NCBI GenBank assembly: GCA_028293405.1
Contig: JAQGOW010000216.1
Span: 1-8,798, forward strand
DNA length: 8,798 nucleotides
Reading direction: 5' to 3'
Source: Verrucomicrobiales bacterium
GTDB taxonomy: Bacteria > Verrucomicrobiota > Verrucomicrobiia > Limisphaerales > Palsa-1400
Part shown: in pieces, positions 1-6,246 of the stretch
Layout of the letters: the number at the start of each line of letters is the position of its first letter
How positions within the stretch are numbered: position 1 is the stretch's first letter
Program-made: the position numbers and the translations under genes
The notes under the pieces: model-generated
Databases searched by the model: none
Told to the model about the DNA's origin: nothing
Seen by the model: only the letters and a program-made list of their open reading frames with translations

Positions 1-954
1 TTCTGCAACAACGACGGCGAGCGCCAGCGCTTCGAGGAAATCTGGTGGGAATACGGTTTCGGCAACACCGGCACCTTGCACGTCCACATCGGCGCGCTCT
101 CTCGCGGTTTTCTTTTCGAACCCGCGAAAGTTGTGGTGGTGACTGATGCCGAAATTTTCGGCCGTTACAAAGTTCAACGTCCGCGTCGCCTCAAATCTCC
201 CCACGCGCAAACGAGCAAGTCGCTTCTCGACATCAATTTCGCCGACCTCCACGAAGGCGATTACGTCGTCCATTTGCAGCATGGCATCGGCCGGTATCTC
301 GGTCTGCAACTCGTTCCCAAAGCGCAGGGCCAAAAGACGAACGACAAAATCACCGCAGTAAAAGAACCGGGCGAAGAATGTCTCGTCATCGAATACGCCG
401 CGAGCGACTCCGACAATCCCGCGCCAAAACTTTACGTTCCCGTCAACGAAGCGCACCTCGTTAGTAAATACGTCGGCGCCGGCAAAATTCGTCCGCCGTT
501 GAACACGCTCGGCGGCACGCGTTGGGCAAAAACAAAAGCCCAAGCTGCCGTCGCCGTGCGCGACGTCGCCGCCGAAATGCTTCAAATCCAGGCCGCGCGC
601 GCCTCCCAAGTCGGCTATCCGTGCCCACCTGATACCGGTTGGCAACTTGAGTTCGAGAACAGCTTCATCTACGAAGAAACGCCCGACCAAATGCGCGCAA
701 TCATCGCCGCAAAAAAGGACATGGAAGCGCCCAAGCCAATGGACCGGCTCATCTGCGGCGACGTCGGCTATGGAAAAACTGAGGTGGCCATTCGCGCCGC
801 GTTCAAAGCCGCATTGAGCGGCAAACAAGTCGCGATTCTTGTCCCGACGACCGTTCTCGCCCAACAGCACTACAACAATTTCCGCGAGCGCATTGCCGAT
901 TATCCCGTGAGCATCGATCTGCTCTCGCGCTATCTCACGCGCAAACAACTGTAG
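1..954 (+). CDS. mfd: Transcription-repair coupling factor Mfd, upstream part (5' end outside window; ends at in-frame amber)
   Basis: Mfd is a cytoplasmic SF2 translocase that pushes stalled RNA polymerase off DNA and recruits UvrA for transcription-coupled repair. The frame is open from base 1, so the N-terminal UvrB-like region lies mostly outside the window. Visible here are the end of that region (a GxLxxGF stretch and [11 protein letters not shown], about residues 35-55 of this piece), a CarD-like RNA-polymerase-interacting domain ([14 protein letters not shown], starting near base 262), and the first half of helicase domain 1. Walker A is GDVGYGKT at 757-780, followed by [14 protein letters not shown]. 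The piece ends at TAG 952-954, in the middle of the domain, where the Mfd alignment should simply continue ([10 protein letters not shown] then stop). The rest of the protein follows in the same frame, so this is one gene interrupted by a stop and not a naturally short protein. It may be a pseudogene, a sequencing error, or a readthrough site. Confidence 0.93.
   Translation, partial: FCNNDGERQRFEEIWWEYGFGNTGTLHVHIGALSRGFLFEPAKVVVVTDAEIFGRYKVQRPRRLKSPHAQTSKSLLDINFADLHEGDYVVHLQHGIGRYLGLQLVPKAQGQKTNDKITAVKEPGEECLVIEYAASDSDNPAPKLYVPVNEAHLVSKYVGAGKIRPPLNTLGGTRWAKTKAQAAVAVRDVAAEMLQIQAARASQVGYPCPPDTGWQLEFENSFIYEETPDQMRAIIAAKKDMEAPKPMDRLICGDVGYGKTEVAIRAAFKAALSGKQVAILVPTTVLAQQHYNNFRERIADYPVSIDLLSRYLTRKQL
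952..954 (+). other. In-frame TAG interrupting mfd
   Basis: TAG sits in frame between AAACAACTG and CAAACGATAAAA. Mfd homology runs without shift on both sides: [10 protein letters not shown] before it, and [22 protein letters not shown] after it, which matches the E. coli Mfd stretch leading to IGTHKLLQ. A single substitution, for example from CAG (Gln), would explain it. No base gain or loss is needed. Confidence 0.9.
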
Positions 955-984
955 CAAACGATAAAAGACATCAACGCCGGCTCG

Positions 985-2385
985 GTGGACATCGTCATCG
1001 GCACGCATCGTTTGCTGCAAAAAGACATCAATTTCAAAGACCTCGGCCTCGTCGTCATCGATGAAGAACAGCGCTTCGGCGTCTTGCATAAAGAAAGATT
1101 CAAACGCCTGCGCACGCTGGTCGATGTCCTCACGCTCAGCGCCACGCCGATTCCACGCACGCTCTATCTGGCTCTGGCCGGAGCGCGCGATATGAGCACA
1201 ATCGAAACACCGCCGCAGGATCGTTTGCCGGTCGAAACCATCGTCACGCAATACGACGAACGCACCATCCGCGACGCCATCCAACGCGAACTCAATCGCG
1301 GCGGCCAGGTGTTCTATTTGCATAATCGCGTCTTCGACATCGAGGCCGTTGCTAAACGGGTTCAGGAACTGGTGCCGCACGCGAAGATCGGAGTTGGCCA
1401 CGGCCAAATGGACCCAGACCAGCTCGAAAACGTAATGACAAAATTCGTCAACGGCGAAACCGATGTGCTGCTTTCGACGACAATTATCGAGAGCGGCCTC
1501 GATATTCCTAACGCAAACACGATCATCATCGATCGCGCCGACCGTTTCGGCCTGAGCGACCTCTACCAACTGCGCGGCCGCGTCGGTCGCTACAAGCACC
1601 AGGCTTACGCGTATCTCTTGTTGCCACGTCACGCTGGCCTTTTGAGCGACGCCCGCAAACGCATCAGCGCCATCAAACAATATTCGACCTTAGGCAGCGG
1701 TTTCAAAATCGCCATGCGCGATCTCGAAATCCGCGGTGCCGGAAATCTGTTAGGCCACCAACAAAGCGGCCACATTACCGCCGTCGGTTTCGAACTCTAT
1801 TGTCAGTTGCTCAAACAAAGCGTCAGCTCGTTGAAAGGCGAAAAAGTCCAACAACGCGTCGAGGTCCAGGTCCGTTTGGATTTCCTCGCGATGAGCGCCG
1901 ACGAACTTGTGCGCGAGAGCGCGAAGAAAGAATCGAGGCGTTCGAAACCCGATTTCGAAATCAACATCCCGCGCGACGTCGGCACATTCGTCCATCGCGA
2001 AGAAGAAAAACAACCTGAAGCCAAAAAGGTCCAACGAGCCGGCGCGTTCATCCCGCTCAAATACGTGAGCGAATCGCAACACCGCATCGACATCTATCGC
2101 AAGCTCGCCCAAATCACCGACCAAACCGGCCTGCGCGAATTGAAACAAGAATTGCGCGATCGCTTTGGCCCGTTGCCCGATGAAGTCGAACTGCTGTTGA
2201 AAGTGAGCGAGCTAAAAATTTTGGCAACCGAACGCAACTTTCGCGTCATCGAAACTCAAGGTGACAAGTTGATGCTCACGCGCAACAACGACTACGTGAT
2301 GCTCGGCGGAAAGTTTCCGAGATTAACCAAAACAACCGCAACTGCGCGGCTAGGTGAAATTCGACGAGTGATGCTCGCTGGATGA
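985..2385 (+). CDS. mfd: Transcription-repair coupling factor Mfd, downstream part (after the in-frame amber)
   Basis: This is the rest of Mfd in the same frame as the upstream part. It carries helicase motif II DEEQ (1060-1071, then RFGV), motif [11 protein letters not shown] (1135-1158), the second RecA-like domain with [20 protein letters not shown] and motif [10 protein letters not shown] (1567-1590), then the translocation region [14 protein letters not shown]. The C-terminal D7 domain (about 2050-2385) follows and ends at a normal TGA. Before D7 there is a charged stretch of about 25 residues (1972-2046) that looks longer than in E. coli Mfd. GTG 985 is only the first usable start after the amber. 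It has no visible ribosome binding site and begins inside helicase domain 1, so a protein made from here would lack Walker A and could not be an active translocase alone. Family identity is certain; whether this half is expressed is not. Confidence 0.92.
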   Translation: MDIVIGTHRLLQKDINFKDLGLVVIDEEQRFGVLHKERFKRLRTLVDVLTLSATPIPRTLYLALAGARDMSTIETPPQDRLPVETIVTQYDERTIRDAIQRELNRGGQVFYLHNRVFDIEAVAKRVQELVPHAKIGVGHGQMDPDQLENVMTKFVNGETDVLLSTTIIESGLDIPNANTIIIDRADRFGLSDLYQLRGRVGRYKHQAYAYLLLPRHAGLLSDARKRISAIKQYSTLGSGFKIAMRDLEIRGAGNLLGHQQSGHITAVGFELYCQLLKQSVSSLKGEKVQQRVEVQVRLDFLAMSADELVRESAKKESRRSKPDFEINIPRDVGTFVHREEEKQPEAKKVQRAGAFIPLKYVSESQHRIDIYRKLAQITDQTGLRELKQELRDRFGPLPDEVELLLKVSELKILATERNFRVIETQGDKLMLTRNNDYVMLGGKFPRLTKTTATARLGEIRRVMLAG

Positions 2386-2386
2386 G

Positions 2387-2596
2387 TTAGTACTTCAACC
2401 CCAACGGCGCATCGCAAAACAGCCCTTGCCGTTCGGGATGAAAATACTTCTCCGAAGTCTCGTCCGGAATCTCTGTCGTTTTCGCCTCGTCTTTGTGTGC
2501 CGAGCGATACTGCAGCGACCGATTCAGCCGGACCTCCATCTTGGACTGGCGGCGTTTACCAAATGGTGACGGAATCGGGTTATCAGAATTTCTCAT
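2387..2596 (-). CDS. Small hypothetical protein (69 aa), convergent with mfd
   Basis: I do not recognise this protein. It is hydrophilic, with a basic N-terminal half (GKRRQSK, RLNRSLQYR), an acidic middle (DETSE) and a C-terminus ending PLGLKY. There is no signal peptide or membrane segment. The start is ATG 2594-2596, chosen because a perfect GGAGG (2604-2608 as CCTCC on plus) lies 7 bases upstream. The frame is open further to an ATG at 2668, but that start has no such site. The gene ends one base beyond the mfd stop in tail-to-tail orientation, with no terminator in between. Support is the ribosome binding site, the spacing and the neat fit into the gap. Absence of any family match keeps confidence moderate; it could be a chance ORF. 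Confidence 0.5.
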   Translation of the reverse strand: MRNSDNPIPSPFGKRRQSKMEVRLNRSLQYRSAHKDEAKTTEIPDETSEKYFHPERQGLFCDAPLGLKY

Positions 2597-2603
2597 ATCG
2601 CAT

Positions 2604-2608
2604 CCTCC
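2604..2608 (-). promoter_or_regulatory. Shine-Dalgarno site of the small hypothetical gene
   Basis: The minus strand reads GGAGG, 7 bases before the ATG at 2596. This is the best ribosome binding site in the window and decides the start of the small gene in favour of 2596 over 2668. Confidence 0.6.
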
Positions 2609-2891
2609 GCTCGCAGGCAGGTGCCCATGAGCAAGGTTTTGAGAGCATAGTTTGTTCCATTCGCGCATGAGGGAGGAGTGGCGCTTGTTCCGGCCATATC
2701 GATAAGAAAACCATCAAAACTGGAGCAAAACTACGCATTTTCTGTGATACGCTCTCCATATTTTGGACAGTTTTTCGACCGCAGCCGTATCTGTAGATAG
2801 TTTACCTCGATACCGTTACAAGGCAATCGGGGCTGACCTTAGGCCAGATATACAGATTCGGATGAGTTCGCCAATCGGCTGGGAAGCCCTA
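2609..2891. other. Intergenic stretch without a recognisable gene
   Basis: This lies between the small gene and the 3' end of nagB. It is more AT-rich than its surroundings. I see no tRNA, no coding frame with family resemblance, and no clear intrinsic terminator for nagB. Only weak hairpins are present, such as GGCT-TCCC-AGCC just past the nagB stop on the minus strand and an imperfect CTGaCC/GGcCAG near 2835. It presumably holds the promoter of the small gene on the minus strand, but no convincing -35/-10 pair can be named. Confidence 0.4.
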
Positions 2892-3677
2892 TTACTGGTA
2901 GGCTTGCCATTCCGGCTCGTTTTCGAAGATCCAGCGATAGTACTCCGTCGCGGCGAGTTTACTCGCCGCATCTTCATCGACAACCACCGTGCATTTGCGA
3001 TGCAGCTGCAACGCCGTCGCCGAAATCATGGACGTGATTGGCCCTTCAACCGATTTCGCGATGATCTCGGCTTTGTTCTTCCCGGTCGCCATCAGAATGC
3101 ATTTGCGACATTCAAGAATCGTTCCCACACCCATTGTAATCGCACGCCGTGGAACTTTGTCCGGTCCACCGAACATCGTCGCGTTTTGCTCGCGCGTGGT
3201 TGGTGTGAGCGCTTTGACGCGCGTGCGCGAACGCAATGCAGAAAGTGGTTCGTTGAAACCAATGTGGCCGGCTTTGCCGACACCGAGGAGCTGCAAATCG
3301 ATTCCGCCGTTGCGCGCAATCAAGGCCTCATAGCGCTCGCACTCCAGGTCGAGGTCGGGCGAGGTGGCATCGGGCAAATGCGTGTTGCGCGGATCGATGT
3401 TCACATGATCGAACAAATGATCGTTCATGTAGTAGCGATACGACCCGGAATCCGTCGGGCCCAGGCCCACGTATTCATCCAGGTTGAACGTGCGACAGAG
3501 CGAGAAATCCAAACCTTCCTTTTCGTGCATCTGCACGAGCACGGCGTAAACGGCTTCCATCGTGCGACCCGTTGCGAGGCCGAGGACAATCGAAGGATTG
3601 GCGCGAATTTCTTTTGCGACCATTTGCGCGACGAGCATAGCCGCCGCGTTTTCGTCCGGACGAATAATGACTTCCAC
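2892..3677 (-). CDS. nagB: Glucosamine-6-phosphate deaminase (NagB family)
   Basis: NagB converts glucosamine 6-phosphate to fructose 6-phosphate plus ammonia in the cytoplasm, the committed step that sends amino sugars to glycolysis. The 261-aa length is normal for the family. Visible are the phosphate-loop region LGLATGRT (33-39), FNLDEYVGL with the proton-abstracting Asp67 (Asp72 in E. coli), GHIGFNEP with His138 and Glu143 (His143/Glu148), and SRTRVK with Arg153/Lys155 (R158/K160 of the E. coli allosteric site). The residue matching Asp141 is Ala136 (GVGKAGHI), an unusual replacement in the His-Asp-Glu triad; family members usually have D, N or T there. The start is GTG 3675-3677, placed by the family N-terminus MEVIIRP and an AAGGA site overlapping the stop of the upstream permease gene. 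The 9-bp gap indicates an operon with translational coupling. A related sugar-phosphate isomerase/deaminase activity remains possible because of the Ala. Confidence 0.9.
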   Translation of the reverse strand: MEVIIRPDENAAAMLVAQMVAKEIRANPSIVLGLATGRTMEAVYAVLVQMHEKEGLDFSLCRTFNLDEYVGLGPTDSGSYRYYMNDHLFDHVNIDPRNTHLPDATSPDLDLECERYEALIARNGGIDLQLLGVGKAGHIGFNEPLSALRSRTRVKALTPTTREQNATMFGGPDKVPRRAITMGVGTILECRKCILMATGKNKAEIIAKSVEGPITSMISATALQLHRKCTVVVDEDAASKLAATEYYRWIFENEPEWQAYQ

Positions 3678-3682
3678 AGGTT

Positions 3683-3687
3683 TCCTT
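3683..3687 (-). promoter_or_regulatory. Ribosome binding site of nagB overlapping the permease stop
   Basis: The minus strand reads AAGGA, 5 bases before the GTG start of nagB. Its first A is also the last base of the TAA stop of the permease gene. This arrangement favours coupled translation of the two genes and supports the GTG start. Confidence 0.55.
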
Positions 3688-5003
3688 TAGCTTGCGACTG
3701 CTGCGCCGGTTCGTTGCGTTTTAGACTGCGACATTTGTGGCGGACGGAAGAACAGCGCCAAACAAATCGCCGCGAAAACTGCCGCGCCACAGGGCACGAG
3801 GAACAACGAACGGAAATCGGTCACGCCATCTTTAGTGAACAGGTCGATGATTTTCGGGCAAACGGAGAATGCAACAAGCGCGCCGATGCCAAGAATCATG
3901 ACGTTGAACAAACCTTGCGCACTGGCTCGCACGTCTTTCGGGAAAAATTCGTCAACGAAGATGTAAACCGTTGCGAAGAAGAACGCGTAACAAACCCCGT
4001 GCAGGACATTCACCGCGATGATCAGTCCTTGATATTGCGGCAGGAGCGCAAACACCGCAAAACGCGCCGCGTGTCCGCAGATGCCGACCACCATCGTGGT
4101 GCGCCAGCCGAGTTTTTTCAGAGTGATACCCAGAATCGCCATCGTAGAAATTTCGGCGATTTGACCAATGCTCATCACTGGCATGATCCAGTTTCCGGGG
4201 ATGCCAACGGCTTTGCTGCCGAGGAACGTTCCCGTCCAACTAAAGAAACAGTTGTGCACGAATGAATCGATAAATGTGACCAGCCACAGAACGAGCACGA
4301 ACGGTTGTTTCAACAAACGACACGCTTCCAGCCAAGCCAGTTTATTTTCGGTGGCGACCGCGCGCTTCGGCGGCGTGTGCGGGAGGAACAAGCTGAACGC
4401 AGCGAGCAACAACGAGGCGCCGCCAGCAACAATGTAAGTGTAACGGGTCGCATTCTGAAGCGCCGGGCCTGTCAAACCGTTGCTGAGCACTGTTCCAATC
4501 CAGTTCACCACACCCGACGGGTTTGCGGCGTGAACTTTGTCCCAATCAACGAGAATAAACGTGAACGGCCACGCTGCGAGAATCCAGCCGATCGTCCCGC
4601 CCATGCGCACAACACCGAATTCTTTTTTGGCATCCTGCATGTGCGTGAACGCAATCGAGTTCGTGATCGAAATGGTCGGCACGTAAAGCAGGCAGTGCAC
4701 GAGCATGAGGAAAAAGAACATCCAGAAATCATGCGTGAAAGCCAACGCGACCATCGCCACGCCGCCAATTAAATGGCTAAAGGCCAAAAACTTTTCCGCG
4801 GCAAAAGTGCGGTCAGCAAATTGATTACTGAAGAACATTCCCACAATGGCCGCAACGGGGAACGCGTTCAAAATCATCGATTGTTGCCACGGCGCAAAAC
4901 CTAGGCTCGGCAGGTAACCGAAGATGAGCGGCAGCCACGCACCCCAGATGAAAAACTCCAGGACCATCATGAGGAACAATTTAAGGTGGGTGGATCTATT
5001 CAT
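3687..5003 (-). CDS. MFS permease, nucleoside:H+ symporter (NHS) family
   Basis: This is a 438-aa inner-membrane transporter with about 12 hydrophobic segments. NHS-family hallmarks are the N-terminal KLFLMMVLEFFIWGAWLP, FADRTFAAEK after helix 2, the NSIAFTHMQDAKKEFGVVR segment leading into GTIGW, and DVRASAQGLFN before the late helices. The family includes the nucleoside transporters NupG and XapB of E. coli, but many members in environmental bacteria sit beside sugar genes and their substrates are unproven. The start is ATG 5001-5003, which gives the expected N-terminus. An upstream in-frame start near 5063 would add about 20 residues rich in Cys and Arg with no family match. The gene ends 9 bp before nagB and starts 131 bp after the dipeptidase stop, so import of an amino sugar or a cell-wall sugar that NagB then deaminates is a reasonable inference. 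No clear ribosome binding site is seen. Confidence 0.88.
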   Translation of the reverse strand: MNRSTHLKLFLMMVLEFFIWGAWLPLIFGYLPSLGFAPWQQSMILNAFPVAAIVGMFFSNQFADRTFAAEKFLAFSHLIGGVAMVALAFTHDFWMFFFLMLVHCLLYVPTISITNSIAFTHMQDAKKEFGVVRMGGTIGWILAAWPFTFILVDWDKVHAANPSGVVNWIGTVLSNGLTGPALQNATRYTYIVAGGASLLLAAFSLFLPHTPPKRAVATENKLAWLEACRLLKQPFVLVLWLVTFIDSFVHNCFFSWTGTFLGSKAVGIPGNWIMPVMSIGQIAEISTMAILGITLKKLGWRTTMVVGICGHAARFAVFALLPQYQGLIIAVNVLHGVCYAFFFATVYIFVDEFFPKDVRASAQGLFNVMILGIGALVAFSVCPKIIDLFTKDGVTDFRSLFLVPCGAAVFAAICLALFFRPPQMSQSKTQRTGAAVAS

Positions 5004-5060
5004 ATGTAGCGTGCAAGGTACGAAAAACGCGCGCCTACAAGCAAGCCAGCAATAGTCGCA

Positions 5061-5140
5061 CAATGACGAACGACGAAATAGCGGCCTAAACGCAACTGAA
5101 CGCCGATTTTACGTCCTTGGTCATTCGTGCTTCGTCATTG
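5061..5140. repeat. Inverted repeat (arms CAATGACGAA) between dipeptidase and permease
   Basis: CAATGACGAA at 5061-5070 is matched perfectly by its reverse complement TTCGTCATTG at 5131-5140. Allowing two mismatches, the arms extend to 17 bases (5061-5077 and 5124-5140, with inner ACGAA/TTCGT). About 46 bases separate the extended arms. The right arm contains the last codon and the stop of the dipeptidase gene. It looks like a small intergenic palindromic element; repeats built on TTCGTCATT words are, to my recollection, common in genomes of this group. It could form a long hairpin in the mRNA between the two genes. Confidence 0.55.
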
Positions 5141-5740
5141 CGGGATGATGTCCATCAACGGATAACGCCGCCAATCGAGGTCGTCGAAATGCCACCATTC
5201 CGTCGGCAAACCTTCGAAACCGTTCGTGACCATGACGCGCTCGAGCAAATCACGATTCGCGAGTGCTTCCGGCGGAGCATTGGTGGTGTTGCGATGGGCC
5301 GTTTCGGTGAATGAATCATACGGACTAGGCATCGGGACTTCGGTGCCGTTGGTGTGAATGAGCGTTAAATCGACGGCGGCTCCGCGATTGTGACGCGAGC
5401 CTCGCTTCGGATCAGCGACGTAACCAGGCACCGGATACACTTTCCACATTTTGCGTTGCACGGAGAGCGGCCGATATCCGTCATAAACTTTCAACCCCAG
5501 CCCCATCGGACGTAGTTGCGATTGCACATGGGCGAGCTTCTGCGCCGTGGAGCTACGCAGGTAGCATTTGGAAGACGGGTAGAGCACTTGGCCGGTGAAG
5601 TTGTTCGTTGTGGCGTAACGAATATCCAGCACAACACCGGGAACCGCGCGTTCCACATCCACCAAATCCGGACTTTGCGTCGCCTTGCACCCCGTCAGCA
5701 CAAAAATGGCGACGTAGATGGAGCCGAGGTAAAAGCGCAT
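5135..5740 (-). CDS. VanX-type D-alanyl-D-alanine dipeptidase, predicted lipoprotein (M15D)
   Basis: This is a 201-aa zinc dipeptidase of the VanX/DdpX group, which hydrolyses D-Ala-D-Ala. All key residues are present and almost share VanX numbering: Arg90 in DGYRP (Arg71 in VanX), zinc ligands His117 and Asp124 in SRHNRGAAVD, Glu181 and His184 in EWWHFDD. The N-terminus is a lipoprotein signal: a hydrophobic stretch ending LTGC with the lipidated Cys at position 18, so the enzyme should be anchored outside the cytoplasm, unlike cytoplasmic VanX. The start is ATG 5738-5740, chosen because it places the signal at the N-terminus. The frame is open to 5848 but that stretch is basic and has no family match. 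There is no vanHA neighbour, so this is unlikely to be a vancomycin-resistance cassette. It more likely recycles wall peptides or frees D-Ala as a nutrient. It probably heads the unit with the permease and nagB. Confidence 0.9.
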   Translation of the reverse strand: MRFYLGSIYVAIFVLTGCKATQSPDLVDVERAVPGVVLDIRYATTNNFTGQVLYPSSKCYLRSSTAQKLAHVQSQLRPMGLGLKVYDGYRPLSVQRKMWKVYPVPGYVADPKRGSRHNRGAAVDLTLIHTNGTEVPMPSPYDSFTETAHRNTTNAPPEALANRDLLERVMVTNGFEGLPTEWWHFDDLDWRRYPLMDIIPQ

Positions 5741-5780
5741 TGCCAAACGTGTACACCGCGGGGCAGGGGAGCAGAAGTAC

Positions 5781-5806
5781 AAAAAAATTCGCCGCACCCG
5801 GCGGCG
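5781..5806 (-). terminator. Intrinsic-terminator-like hairpin upstream of the dipeptidase gene
   Basis: On the minus strand CGCCGC-cgggt-GCGGCG is followed by AA and seven T. The stem is all G/C (6 bp, 5-base loop). It points in the direction of the dipeptidase and lies about 40 bases before its ATG. It therefore either ends a separate short transcript or acts as an attenuator for the dipeptidase-permease-nagB unit. No gene reads into it except a doubtful 59-codon frame (5850-6029, minus). Confidence 0.55.
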
Positions 5807-5990
5807 GTTATTTCCCAAATTGACCGGAGCGTCCGGTTCGCATTGCACGTTAAGCGTGCAAAGTCATCGCTCCGAAGAGTCGTTGCGCACGCGCTGCCCA
5901 GCCGAGCACTCCCAGTTCTGGGCGAACTTCGCATTCGTTGCCGCGATTCTCGTGAGCGCGATTGTTGTCGGAACGTTTCTCAACGCTTCC
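5781..5990 (-). ncRNA. Candidate structured leader or small RNA ending at the hairpin terminator
   Basis: Upstream of the terminator-like hairpin, the minus strand holds several further stems within about 170 bases. They are a bulged 8-bp stem at 5970-5990 (GGAA/TTCC, CGTT/AACG), CCCAG/CTGGG at 5911-5922, TTGCACG/CGTGCAA at 5843-5861, and ACCGGA/TCCGGT at 5823-5837. GTTCGC at 5836-5841 can also pair with GCGAAC at 5922-5927, closing a domain of about 92 bases. No coding frame explains this. I do not recognise a known riboswitch or small-RNA family, and no promoter is clear. It could equally be a set of chance palindromes in GC-rich DNA. Confidence 0.25.
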
Positions 5991-6125
5991 CTGATCCCCA
6001 CTTTGATTTGCTGTATCTTTTCGATTCATAACAAATTTTCCCAACGAGGTTTATTTCAGCATCGGGAGTGCCAACTTTTCCATGAGCTCGCTCTTAGAAT
6101 GTAAGCGGCTGTTAATGAGCTGAAT

Positions 6126-6134
6126 TGGTATAAT
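6126..6134 (+). promoter_or_regulatory. Extended -10 promoter of the radical SAM gene
   Basis: TGGTATAAT is a perfect TATAAT (6129-6134) preceded by the TGn extension. No TTGACA-like -35 is found at 16-18 bp, as often seen with extended -10 promoters. Transcription would start near 6141, giving a leader of about 105 bases before the GTG at 6247. Confidence 0.5.
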
Positions 6135-6169
6135 CCGGGAAATTCGGTTTGATTCTCGCCCCAACCGAC

Positions 6170-6199
6170 TGCGTGAGTTTTTCACGCACTGCGTGAAAA
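6170..6199 (+). promoter_or_regulatory. Two mutually exclusive hairpins in the leader of the radical SAM gene
   Basis: TGCGTGA occurs twice (6170-6176 and 6190-6196), flanking TCACGCA (6182-6188). The first copy pairs with it as a 7-bp stem with loop GTTTT. The second forms a 9-bp stem, TTTTCACGC (6179-6187) with GCGTGAAAA (6191-6199), loop ACT. Because the central strand is shared, only one hairpin can form at a time. This would suit a leader switch. It could also be a DNA operator with repeated half-sites. There is no T-run after either stem, so it is not a standard terminator. I see no cobalamin-riboswitch box. Confidence 0.4.
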
Positions 6200-6246
6200 T
6201 TGTCCGCAGGCTTGGTTTAGAGCCCAGTTACCGCTAGATTGCGCCA

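Noticed and set aside
940..985. Frameshift as the cause of the mfd break
   Set aside because: The same frame carries Mfd homology on both sides of the TAG with no missing or extra residues, so a substitution is sufficient.
1750..2148. Minus-strand open frame of 132 codons inside mfd
   Set aside because: It is antisense to conserved Mfd sequence, has no ribosome binding site and no family resemblance.
2763..4265. Plus-strand open frame of 500 codons
   Set aside because: It lies antisense to nagB and most of the permease, both with clear family motifs. Its translation is rich in Arg and His with no domain, as expected of a shadow frame in GC-rich coding DNA.
5004..5063. Longer start for the permease (20 extra residues)
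   Set aside because: The extra residues are Cys/Arg-rich with no family match and would precede the expected N-terminal helix.
5741..5848. Longer start for the dipeptidase (36 extra residues)
   Set aside because: It would bury the lipoprotein signal peptide, and the added stretch covers the terminator-like hairpin.
5836..5927. tRNA-like domain of about 92 bases closed by GTTCGC/GCGAAC (tRNA-Sec considered)
   Set aside because: No TTCRA T-loop, no D-loop GG and no proper anticodon arm on either strand.
5850..6029. Minus-strand frame of 59 codons (ATG) ending just before the terminator-like hairpin
   Set aside because: Its position is suggestive, but the ribosome binding site is weak, the protein is unrecognised and the stop lies inside a hairpin. 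Kept only as an alternative explanation for the terminator.
5820..6104. Plus-strand frame of 94 codons with a hydrophobic stretch resembling a membrane helix
   Set aside because: It begins only at TTG with no ribosome binding site, has a low-quality composition outside the hydrophobic part, and overlaps the palindromes. The hydrophobic run alone is not enough.
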